The notes beneath the pieces are model-generated. The model worked only from the letters and a program-made list of their open reading frames with translations, made no database searches and had not been told where the DNA came from. A DNA stretch of 34,015 nt from positions 2,268,807 through 2,302,821 of the forward strand of contig LSYV01000017.1 of NCBI GenBank assembly GCA_001584585.1, in the 5' to 3' direction. Origin of the DNA: Gonium pectorale (lineage: Eukaryota > Chlorophyta > Chlorophyceae > Chlamydomonadales > Volvocaceae). Below, in pieces: positions 19,991 to 30,300 of the stretch. The translations under genes were made by a program, and so were the position numbers. Every line of letters starts with the position of its first letter. Position 1 is the stretch's first letter.

Positions 19991-22444
19991 GATCTCGGGG
20001 CTGTGTCTCCCGTCATGATTTTACTGGGGAAGCGGCGACAGCAGTTAGCCGCGGCGGTCACGGAGAGGCGCGCGTTTCATAAATGGGTGCAATCAGAGGT
20101 GGGCGGCGTGGGGCGTGAGGCGTGGGAGAGGCGAACGCGGGGCTGGAGGGAAGGTGCAGCGGCTAGGCCGCGAGCAATGGAGCGTGCCGCATGCGAGAGC
20201 TGCGGCAGGGAGCGCAGTGTGCAAACGCGACGCAAGGGACTTGGGCCGTGGGCGATTGAGGCTAATGGTCCCTGTAGCTGCTGCTTTTGCCCACCTGCAG
20301 TGCCATGCTCTGCATAGCCATGCGCCGTATGCGTTATGCAGCCCATACATACGTGGTGTGGCGTCACAAGAACTGCTTCGTGCAGCCCTTTGGGTGTCCG
20401 CCCCGTGCAGTCAACGTGCCTTAGACGCTGAACGTGCGGTGGGGGGAGGGCAAGGAGGGCGGGAACGTCCTGCGCCGCGACGGGTGCAGGAGGCACCTGC
20501 TGCGCCATGGCGCATGTGTATGGGGAGTGACGGTGAGAGAGCGGGGTAGTAGCCTGCGATTTGCGGCGTGAAGGCAGCGAGCCCGAGGCACCCGGTGGCG
20601 CCTGGAGCGTGCATGTGCCACTGCATACGCGAGGGCACAGCACCGTACACGCAGCGGCGCCTGCGCCATCCGTAAGGAGGCGCCGGGCCCGGCGTCTATC
20701 GGCCCAATGAACGAGTTCCGGACCGCAGCGCGGGTTCCTCATGACGTGGCCTCAGGCGCGTGCTTTGCGCGGGCTTTTGTTGGGCTGTGGATATTTGTGC
20801 GCGTACCGGGTGCCATCCTGAGAGCAGAGCATGCGCGCGCAGCCCCGCGGCGCGCTCGCGAGACGGGCGTGGGCCACGGCCCCTGTACATACCGGCCGTG
20901 CGGCTTATGCGTCACGGCCATTGCGCATATGGCGCGTGGAACGTGCCTGTGGGTCTCTGGTGACGGTGTGCCGGCTTACCGGTCGGCGCCGGAGGGCAGC
21001 ACATGCTAGCCATCCTCGAATGGTTCCGTACGAGGGGGGCTCGTGGAATGCCCCGCGTCCGCTGCGCTGATGATGCGGCTGGGAGGAGGGGGGAGTAGCA
21101 GAGGGGTGGGGCCCCCGCCCCCCGCCGAATGGGCCCGTGCCGTGCTAGAGTCGAGCGTTGGTGCACGGGCAGAGGGGGGCCCCCAGTCGGGCCCAGCGCG
21201 GAGCGGTCTGGCGGCCCTGGGAGCGCGGCCTGCGTTGCGTTGGCCTCATGAGTGCGGGCTGGCCTGTGCTGGAGGTGGGATGGGAGGCAAGGAGGCAACG
21301 GCCTGCAGTGAGGTCGGCAGGAACGGCCGGGATTGCCGTGTCGAGCTCGTGCGGGAAGCTGGTATTGCGAGCTACCAAACCGTGGCTGCTGTTTCGCCGT
21401 CTTGAGCACTTTGCTGGTGGAGCGTGTGGTCAGGCTGGTGGCCCGCCCTCTGTGCCCGCAAATATGGTACGCGGGGCCCAACACTTTCGAATCGGGCGGT
21501 GATGTCCATGACAAGTGCGTGGTGCTGTCGGTGACGGGTGGCCTGGCACCGGGCAGGTTCAAGCGCACAGATTTGGGCAGGACCACAAATGCAGTTCATG
21601 CCTTGCCAGGTCTCAGCCAACAGCCACGTCAAGTCACCGCTGTCGGGAGCACTGGTGGGTCTCAACAAGGTGGCGACGCGGCATGCGGCGGAGCATGGTA
21701 CTCTGCTCGCGCGCACATTGAGCAGAGGGGGCTGAGACAGGGGAGAGGTGTCGCAGACTTGATTGGGAAGCCCGTAGGATCCAGCGGTCATGCCCCAGCC
21801 TGTGCGAATTCCCGAAAGCGGGTCGGCTGCCTAAATGTCGCGTGGCCCTGATCACCCCCCCGTTCAGTTGCAGAACTTGCCCGACTACCCCGCACTTGCC
21901 GTACTGCTCTCGCTCTCAGTCCAGCACGCATGTGCTGCCCACTAGGAAGCGGGTGGATCCTGCAGACCCTGGGCCGAAAGCGGTTCGGCTATAGTCGAGC
22001 CAAGCCGAGCTGTTGCTGAGCGCAGCAGGTGTTCATGTCGCACTTTTCACGAATCCGCACCTCTTATGACGTGTCCAGATGTACTAAACAGTATTTACTT
22101 CAACATCTGCGACACTTCAACACCTGCAGGCTGCAGCAGCACTGGAGGCTCTGCAGCAGTTGACACCAGTGAGTTGACAGTTGCACGTTTCTGGAGTTGC
22201 ATCAGTCGCTGTCAAGGCAACTCCACATATCGAGGTAACCGGTGTAGGGAAAATGTTACTTGCAACACGTAGCTATTTGCCTTGGCCAAGAAGTTGCAGT
22301 TAGAGTTTCCCGTAGTTCAGCTCAGTCACTCCAAGGCAGTAGATCGATACGGGCGTATGTAAAGAATATATCATTCAATGTACTGAGCGGTGACCACGTT
22401 CTCGTCTGCCTCTCTCGCCGTGCAATCGACACGCAATTTGCTAC
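19991..22444. other. No recognisable gene between the large kinase and the glycosyltransferase-like gene
   Basis: The left end must hold the 3' untranslated region of the kinase. No TGTAA was found until 22358, just before the next gene. Open frames exist on both strands, the longest near 20912-21586 and 21333-21851, but none shows a domain I know or a convincing exon structure. Base composition is mixed: GC-rich to about 21500, then clearly more AT-rich to about 23250. Confidence 0.5.
22364..22373 (+). promoter_or_regulatory. Candidate TATA-like element
   Basis: gaatatatca lies about 75 nt before the ATG at 22445. It is in one of the few AT-rich stretches and in a suitable place for a core promoter; no other evidence. 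Confidence 0.25.
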
Positions 22445-24527
22445 ATGGGGCGTCCCAAGTCCGGCAGGAATCGGTTACGTAATGTGACAATGTCGTTTGT
22501 TTCTTTCATGTTTCTCTTCTTGGTAGCTGTGCTGCTTCCGCACGCGACGTGCCTCGAACACCTCGGAGCAGTGTCTTCCGCTTCTAGAGCGAAGGCCGAA
22601 CTCGGAGACAGGATCTTGGGTAGAGTACAAGGTCACAACCAGCAATTGCTATCCACAGAGCGCCGGGAGCTGAGTGAGCTCTTCCAAAGAGACTTCGATG
22701 TTGTCTCCCTCGCTGTCAAGCCTACATGCGTAAACCGGCTTATGGTGCAAGAAGTTAACAAGTTCCTAAAGCCCAAGCCCCGAAACATCCATCTGATCGT
22801 TGCGGGACAATGTGATGTGTTTTCACATTACGCAGAGAACGTGTTATGCCACTTGGTACGTACGGCTTGTTTGTCTCCTTGCGACATCCATGCACCCATA
22901 TCGTATTACCAAGCAGGAGGATGCCTTGGTTCCGGGCCTTACAAAGGAGACTGTGAAGGAGTGGATTACTAGTCGGTTCGGGCATTCCTCCGACGCAGGT
23001 GTCAAGGCTGTGGCACTTAAGCGGTAGGGCTCGAACGCAGCGACCTTGGCGAATACAATGCGAATAATACTGCAGCCTGCAACGTGAGCCGCTGAGCCCG
23101 TGCAGATCTACGTGGTACTTCCAACAGCTCTTGAAGCTAGCCGTTGCCAGCGCCATCCCCGACCTGTCTACCCACTTTCTCCTACTCGACAGTAGGTTGC
23201 GTTGCGCAAGCACGTTTGTTTGTGCACGGACTTCATCTGAGCAACCTGTTTTCTTCGCTTTGGACACAGGCGACATGATACCGCTGCGCCCAATGACCTG
23301 GCTCCTCCCCGTTGAGGCAACGGAATGGCCGACGGTGACAGGCGCTGCGCCTGATGGTGCTGTTCTCCCAACGGTGCCGCCGGCACGCCACTCCTTGCTC
23401 CCCCAGCAGCAGCAGCAGCAGCAGCCGGCAAAGGCATGCGTGAATCCCCATCCATTCCTTGTCCTCTTGCATATCGGCGGTTGGGGCGGGTGAGCATGAT
23501 GTGTACGGCATTGGCCTGCACCAGTACGGTGCGGCGCCCTGTGTCCGCCTCCTCGCCGTACGTATCCTCGCCCCGCTCGCTCGCAGCGAAGGTTACAAGA
23601 AAACGTACAAGGCGCTTACGGGCAAGTCAATCATGTACGACCACCGGAAGTCAAGCTTCGTGACGCACAACATGCTGGTGTACCGCCCGTACATGGCGGA
23701 GTTCCTGCGCAATATTACGACTCCCAAACACGCGAATGAAAGCTTTGGATGGGCGCTGTCAATACTGGACGCGACAGCAAAACTAAAGGTGCGCTTGTTG
23801 GCCCCGTGCTTAAAGTAACTTGCACGGCTCTATCTTGCCCTCTCCGCCTCCCTCGCCAACGCAGGGAAAGGGGGATGTCGGCTTGGGCTTCTCGGAGTTT
23901 TGGTCTTACATCTCCTGGGTCAAGGTGCGCCGCGCCGCGCCGTGCCATGCATGGCCAGCAAACACCACCTGTTCTGCGAATGAACAATCTGCACTTCGGG
24001 CTCCAAGCTTAGTAACAGCGCCCATACATGCGTCCATCGATCGACCTTCGCCTTTCACCCCCCATCCATCCAGGAGTACTATCCGTGCACCGTCGTGCAA
24101 GCCAGCAGGAAGGAGTGGTCCCGAGGTCCGGTGCGTTCGCCCGGCCACCTAGCAATCTCGGTCTCCGCCGAAGGCAACCACGTAAACATCTGCTGCCCGA
24201 CGTAAGTTTGCTCACTGGGCGCCCCTGCATTGGCGAGCGTGTCGACGGGCGGGATGGTGTGGCTGGAAGCTGGCCGCTGTATGTATGTCCAACGTGCATG
24301 CCGGGCCGGGCCGGGCCGTGCGTGCCCGCCGCAGGAGGAAGAGCCTCGACGACAGGCGAAACCAGGGGCACCTGTTCACGGGCTACGAACTGGGTCACCA
24401 CGGGGCGTGTAACTACCACCACGCCGCGTTCGCATCCGGCTACGCCGAGTGGTTCTCGCCCGTGCGGAGGCGGCTGCAACAGCTCTTGGCCAGCAGCAAC
24501 CAGGCACCCACCGGCGGCTCGTCGTGA
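22445..24527 (+). CDS. Secretory-pathway glycosyltransferase-like protein (DUF6492-like)
   Basis: Eight exons: 22445-22855, 22917-23023, 23106-23191, 23270-23489, 23587-23788, 23865-23924, 24074-24201 and 24335-24527. The introns are 61-149 nt, GT-AG, with consistent phase, giving 468 residues. The N-terminus is basic (MGRPKSGRNRLRN) and then hydrophobic (FMFLFLVAVLLP, about 21-32). It is either a type II membrane anchor or, if Met16 (22490) is used, a cleavable signal peptide. An in-frame stop at 22391 precedes the first ATG. Key motifs are DVVSLAVKP, WYFQQLLKL (176-184), LLLDSDM with a DxD-like DSD (201-203), SSFVTHNMLVYRP and a C-terminal GHLFTGYELGHHG. Their order and the Trp-x-x-Gln-Gln-Leu-x-Lys-Leu plus Asp-Ser-Asp pair fit DUF6492 proteins, which resemble nucleotide-sugar glycosyltransferases; donor and acceptor are unknown. 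A seven-Gln run follows the DSD region. Exon 2 and exon 4 ends are the least certain. Confidence 0.7.
23404..23424 (+). repeat. (CAG)7 coding microsatellite
   Basis: Seven CAG codons give a Gln run in exon 4 of the glycosyltransferase-like gene, in a low-complexity insert between the DSD motif and the GYKKTYKAL segment. Confidence 0.9.
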
Positions 24528-25439
24528 TGATCGTAAGTCTGGATGCAATGGCGCTAAGCTGCGACGGCGGTTCATGGCTGGGTTGATGGACGGCTTGATT
24601 GCCCTGCTGATGAGCGGGCATGAGAGTGTCCGTGCGGTCGTATGTGTTACACTTGCTGATTGCGCCACTACTCGGATTGATGGTTTTGCCCCAAGGCTTA
24701 CCGCCCTGAGCGAAATATCCAGCCGTTCTTGGGCTGCGTCCTCGGGGCGTCGTGTAGCCGGGCGCGTATAACCGAGCACGCGCAAGTACTGCCGTATTCC
24801 GCCTTCAATCGCGTGACTACATGATTTGCTGATGACGAACCCCAGACGTCCATCTGCCATGCACGGAAAAGCCGTCAAGAACTTCTGCACGAAGCATTGC
24901 TCGGTAGAATGGTCGGTGCTCCGTTCCACTGGTCGGTGACAGTATGGCGCACAGGCGCCCCTGGTATGGTGCATTGATCGGTTCAAAGGTCCCAGCGCCA
25001 TTACTTGCCGTACACATGTTGGGCTCGTCCAGACGGTGTGCATTCGTCACCTCCATGTCGCTCATCAGTGCCCCTCAGTACTTTTGCACCGGCGGACGTC
25101 CCTCAGTACACTTGCAATGCGGCGGCGAGTTGATTATGGAAAGAAACAAACGGCGTCGCTGGCCGTGGGTTAAGCGGAATGGCGGCGGTGCACTGCGGCG
25201 GAGCGATTCTGGCCGGACGGCCGCGCGGGCGTCTGGAGAACCATTTTTGGTGGTGCAGCATGTGGTTTCTCTTTTATCTTTACAGCGCGTGGATGCGCAG
25301 CTGCGAGTGCGTGCTGCGATAGCGCGGCTGCAGGATGTGTAGACAAGAGGAAGGACCGTTACGGTGCCCTTACTACACGTGAGAATCAAGCCGCACACGC
25401 ATGGCAACGCGGGACGGCCGAATAGGAAATAACATGGTT
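24528..25439. other. Intergenic, 3' flank of the glycosyltransferase-like gene
   Basis: Open frames exist on both strands but none has recognisable domains or convincing exon borders. No plus-strand TGTAA was found shortly after the stop codon at 24525-24527. Confidence 0.4.
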
Positions 25440-25453
25440 TTAACTGCGGAGTC

Positions 25454-25458
25454 GTTAC
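25454..25458 (-). terminator. Candidate TGTAA polyadenylation signal, minus strand
   Basis: TTACA on the plus strand is TGTAA on the minus strand, the usual green-algal polyadenylation signal. It is the first one met below the stop codon of the PB1 kinase at 27367. It could end a very long (about 1.9 kb) 3' untranslated region of that gene, or a separate small minus-strand gene whose possible last exon is at 25954-26124. Confidence 0.35.
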
Positions 25459-25953
25459 ATTGCAAATGAAGAGGGGTGCAGGAAACAACTGCACACAAGG
25501 GGCATGAGAAAGGAGCTCCGTTCGGCCCGGCGCGCGCGGCGGCCGCCAGTTCAAACCGACACTGTCGAGGCACGAAAGACCGTGACGGAGGCGGCGCGAC
25601 CTCCATTCCTCCCTTACCAAATTCCTCCCAAAAGGCATTGCCCAACTTATCAGCGGCAACGCCTGGCAGACAGAAGGAGCATACCCATTCCGCCTCGCAC
25701 CACACTCGCCCTCAAGCAAACCGCAGCTCTTGCTTGGAGAAGCAGCACCCCGTGGTAACAGCTTGCCTCTTGCATATCAGTACATGGACTCTGCTGGCAC
25801 CTACAGGGGTTTTGTCTAGGCGCGTGACTGGGCCTTGCAGCGACAGAACACGGGGACAGCGGTGACCTTGCGCAATGCCCCGTCATCGCCTATCAGCCAA
25901 GGCCCGTTGCGGTCATCCCCGTATTCAGCCCCGCCTGTTCACCACCTAGCTAA

Positions 25954-26124
25954 TCAGGTAGCCTTACCACGGAGATCTGGCAGGGGCAGCCAGCCCCACT
26001 GCGCCCCCAACACAATGAATAGTAACAGCGCCAGCGGATGAGTACATAAGAATAGTACCATGAGAGACGCCCCGCCGTTGCGCACCAAGGGGTGTGCGAC
26101 AAAATACATTGTTAGCCAGATTGC
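25954..26124 (-). CDS. Possible terminal exon of a small membrane protein
   Basis: A good acceptor (tcagcag, ending 26125) precedes a frame starting AIWLTMYFVAHPLVRNGG. It continues through a strongly hydrophobic stretch (LMVLFLCTHPLALLLFIVLG) and ends WGWLPLPDLRGKAT at the TGA at 25954. About 500 nt further on is the TGTAA at 25458-25454. A donor-like GTGGTAAGG at 25970-25962 offers an alternative continuation. Upstream exons could not be found: the overlapping frame from an ATG at 26262 also looks like a signal peptide but is out of frame with this one. Family unknown. Codon choice is not strongly GC-ending, so the frame may be chance. Confidence 0.22.
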   Translation of the reverse strand, partial: AIWLTMYFVAHPLVRNGGASLMVLFLCTHPLALLLFIVLGAQWGWLPLPDLRGKAT

Positions 26125-26130
26125 CTGCTG

Positions 26131-27366
26131 ATATTGGTGCTCTCGAAGGCGCAGGCGAAAAAACCAAAAGGGCCACCGACAGGCGCAGAAGGGCTCGCAG
26201 GAGAGACACGTGCGCGCAACTTCCACGCGCGCACCGACCTGTGCCCACCTTTCTGCGCGGCATCTTTACCGGTAGTCTAAAAACACAACGGACAATTAAT
26301 ACACCCCTCGGCACAGTGCATCCCCGCTGACACCCACAGGCAAATAACGCTGGGTTTGAGTTCTTGGCAAGCGCCCGTGGTGGCATATGCTTGCCAAAGA
26401 GGCACAAGAAAGCACCTGCGAAGGAGGTGGAGGTCTTGCCAGACGCAGCCATGCATGCATCGTGGTTGGCAAGTGAGTTGGGTTTGCAGTTCGGCCTCCC
26501 CGCTCGCCTGCCTTCGGGGTCGACGCGCGGCCCTCCGCTTGCCGCCGTGCAATCATGACGGCGGCATGCGTCCTTATCGCGCCAGGCCAGCAGCGGCCGG
26601 CTAGCAAGAACCGCTGGATGGCACGAGCTGCCCCGTCGAACGCCGGGCGGGGGGCAAATACGAATGGGGGCCAGGCTCACCCGTAATTCCTCGACAAAGC
26701 CTGCTCGCGGCGCACTGATGCTCCTGCCTACGAATGACCAAACGCGACACGCCCTCCATAACGCCTCGAAAACAGCCGGCCGTGTCGAGCAACCGCGACC
26801 ATCAACACGTGCGTTACGATAGCATCTCTTCATCTCATACCTATAGCCTGCTGTCGCCCACGCTAACTGTCTTAATCTTCCAACGGTCATTCGCCCCCGA
26901 CGCCTGATGCCCGAACACACGCAGAACCCAACTGGACAAGTCAACGCACAAGCGCACCGTGCGCTCACGACCCGTAGATTCTCCGCGGCTTGGACTGCGT
27001 GGGCTCGCAGCAACGTCCCGCAACCCTGCGTCCTCGATCCGCGGGGAGAGTGGACCCGACTTGCAGCGCGCCTGCACGCCTGCGCCTCAGCACCTGCCTC
27101 CGCGGGCTCGCCTTCCGCCCCCCGCAGGATCCGTATATTGTGTATCGGGTTCTGCGTCTGACGCTGACGGCGGGGTGGGGCGGCTACCCAGAGGCACCGA
27201 CCCAGGGGTCAGTCGACGGGCTGTGCGAGTCCTGCGGCAGCTGCACTGGGCGCTAGTGGCGCATGCAGCGCTGGCGCGAACATGACGAACGCCGCCCCTC
27301 GTCGGACCGGCCGACCCGTGGGTCAGGTGTGTCCGGCAGCCCACTCCAGTACACATACATGCATTA
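26131..27366. other. Unassigned region downstream of the PB1 kinase
   Basis: It probably holds the 3' untranslated region of the minus-strand kinase. A plus-strand frame from about 27127 (DPYIVYRVLRLTLTAGW) follows a fair acceptor but stops at 27256 and has no partner exons. Long minus-strand frames (for example 25964-27013) show no family resemblance. Confidence 0.35.
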
Positions 27367-30300
27367 TCAGGCGCTGGTGGCGCGGCGCTTGGCTTTCACT
27401 GCGGCCAGCATGCCCTCCAGCTCCACCACCACACGGCTGAAGGGTGGCCGCGCGTCTGGCTGCTCGTCCCAGCAGCGGACCATGAGGGCCACCCAGCCAG
27501 GCGCCGGCTCCTCGGACTCGGGGCCCTCCCACTCGGGCGAGCCTGCGGGGTTCGACGATGGGAGCGACGGGCGGGGCCGCCTTCAGCGTGTGCGATGCGG
27601 CCTTCAGCGCCGGCGCAAGTCAGGCCATGGGCCTTGGCAACACGGTCCCCGACGGGCAACTCGATGCCAAGCCCGGTGACACATTCTTGTCCTCGTGGAG
27701 CCGGAGTCGTAGGGACTGGCGTGGGTTGGCGGCATGATGCGCGTTCATGTTCGGAAGCTGAAAGTCACGGGAGCTACTGTCAGGTAAGTTGCCGTACTTT
27801 GCTCTCTGGTTACCGAACAGCTCACCGGGCATGCAGGGCCGCACGGGTTCCTTGGACATGGAGATCTGGTGCAGCAGCGCGTGGTAGTTGAGCCCATCGA
27901 ACGGCTCCCTGCGGTTGGCGGTTGGTTGGTGGTTTGGTACTGGCAGTTGGCGTTTGGCGTTATGCGTGTGCGTGCCGCGAAGCCAATCCTTGAAGGTTAG
28001 GTTCGCTACTGGGCGCGTGGGCGTAGGCAGTTGGCTCGTGGACGGACCTGGCAGATCGTCACTTGGCCCGACAAAAGCACGGACGTACGCACGGATGGAC
28101 ACTCACTTGAAGGTCCACAGCTCCCACATCACGACGCCGAACGAGTAGACGTCCGCCTTGTCGGTGACGGCCTGCGGCGGGTACAATCAAATCAGCAGAG
28201 CACTCGGGCTGTGGTCTATCAATCTGTGGAATGAGAAGGGCAAGTGTATGTGGACAGGGCAGATAATGGCCAGCGCACGCAGCGAGGCTCAATAACCAGC
28301 AGGGCGGGGGCAAACCTTCCCGACTTTACGGTACGAGCAAGCTGGCAGTTACTCGTAAGACAGTGCCGGTAACTGCTGTGTGGGCGCTGCTCACCTTGGG
28401 GGTGCGGATGATCTCGGGTGCGGTCCAGGGCAGCGTCCCGCGCAGCGAGGTGACGCCTGGCGGGCGCCACGCACGTGCGGTTCGGTTCGTCTCGTCAGGG
28501 AGCCGTACGTTTCACACGTGCCGTACATGGTGGCGGCTTGCAAAGCAGCGGCCCAACTGATGTGGGTGCGTGACACGCATTCCGCGTCCGTGCAGCGCCT
28601 CCCCCCAGTCTGGTCCCAGTCTGGTCCCAGTCCGGCCCCCGGACGGACCAGCGGACGGATCAGCGCATCAGCGGTGGCAGGAGCGAGGACGGCACGGCCA
28701 GGCACGGTATGGGCTGTGTCACGCATGCGCCCCCACGCCCGCGACTTCACCCACACCCACCGCCCTGCCGCGCTGCCGCCCTTGCCGCCCTGCCGCCTGC
28801 CCCCTCCTCCCTAGCCTGTCCCCCATCTGCCCCACCCGCCCGCTGTCTCGCCTGTCACGTAGGTCTGCTGCCGCTGCTTGGACAGCCCAAAGTCGGCCAC
28901 CTTGCAGGTGGGGCTCTTCTCGCGGAAGCCCACCAGCAGGTTGCCGGTCTTCAGGTCGAAGTGCACGATGCGCTTCAGGTGCAGGTACTCCATGCCCTGA
29001 CCACACGGTAAGGAACGTGGCAGCGGCGCCATGCGCGTGAGTGGGTGGGCGGGCGGGCGGGCGGCGGCCAGACGAAGACTTGCAGAGAGGTACGGACGGT
29101 GTGCAAAAAGGACCATGACAGCGACCCTGACCCATCAATACACCCAGTCAGGAACCCGGGATTCCGCCGATTTTCTGCGCCCCCCCCTCTGTGCTTCCCT
29201 CCATCTCCCTGCCATTCCCGCAATCGCTGCCACCGCTCGCTCCCTCGCCCCGCAGCGCAGCCCCGCTGGTTTCTCACCCTCGCGACCCGTTCGCCACAAC
29301 CCGCCCCCGATTCGACACCCCGCGGTCGCCACCACCCCTTGATCCCACCCTTACAACCGGCCCCCCCCAAATCCTCACCCTCGCCGCGTCCAGCGCCAGC
29401 TTGACGCGCACCACGTCGGAGCGCAGGAAGTCCGACCCGCGGGTCAGCGCCGCCCGCAGGCTGCCCGCGCCCAGGTACTCGGCCACCAGCGCGGGCGGCC
29501 GGATGACGCCGGGCAGCACCGGCATGCCCGCGGCCAGCGCGGCGGTCATGCGGACGGCGTCGATGTCGCCGGCGGCGTGCAGCCTGCCAAGGGGGGGCGG
29601 GGCGAGCAGGTGATGATGTGAGGCGAGGCAAACTGCGATACATCCCACGGAACGTATGGCCCCCGCCACCCCTGAGTGCATGACAGCACGTGTCGGGATC
29701 TCTCCCCACTAGCTAGCTAGTGCCGCGCCCCCCCCGGCTGAGGCCCTCCCCCGCCCCGTTTCCCATCTGGAGTACCCCATCTGGAGTACCACGGTGCGGC
29801 CCGACCGGCCCGACCTGTCCCGCTTGGCCTTGAGCTCCCGTACGCCGCCGGGCAGTACGATGCCGTACACCCACACGATGTTGGGGTGCCTCAGGCCGCC
29901 CAGCATGGCCGCCTCCTTGAGCAGCTCCGTCACCACGTCGTTGCTCATGGAGCTGCCGCTGCCTGTTGGATGGGCCGGGGCCGGAATCGGCGACCGGGCG
30001 CGCGTCTAATAACCAGACGAGCATGCAGACGCCCAGTGTGTCGCACTGTACGGTAGCACAGCCCCCAGAATGACAGACGATCATGGAGCTGTAGCTGGCT
30101 AGCGGTCGAGGCCGATTGAGTGTACGTCAAATGTACGGCTGCGTGCGTGGTGGGCGTGTGGACGGGCTTGGGCCGTGCCGTTATAACCGTTGTAACTGAC
30201 GCTGTCTGCATCGGTGCGGGACTCCAGCGCACAGAGCAGGCCGTGGGCTGAGGGGCTTGTTGCCTTGCCAGGCTGCTTAGCAGCGCCGCGGCTTGCGAGC

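Noticed and set aside
20077..20742. Minus-strand open frame with MAQQVPPAPVAAQDVPALLALPPP
   Set aside because: It looks protein-like over a short piece only, with no domain, no exon partners and no polyadenylation signal nearby.
21333..21851. Plus-strand frame with LCPQIWYAGPNTFESGGD and its minus-strand counterpart
   Set aside because: I considered a retroelement fragment, but no reverse transcriptase, protease or integrase motif is visible in any frame.
22992..22999. Donor GCAG|GTGTCA as the end of exon 2 in the glycosyltransferase-like gene
   Set aside because: It leaves phase 1, which does not fit exon 3. The donor at 23024 gives phase 2 and the continuous sequence ALKRSTWYFQQ.
27127..27256. 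Plus-strand frame DPYIVYRVLRLTLTAGW after a fair splice acceptor
   Set aside because: It is a single short frame without partner exons, lying in the likely 3' untranslated region of the minus-strand kinase.
28811..28852. GT donors at the end of PB1-kinase exon 8
   Set aside because: The donors before GTGACAGG (phase 0) and GTGGGG (phase 2) do not fit the phase needed by the next exon. The GC donor does, and it restores the family motif.
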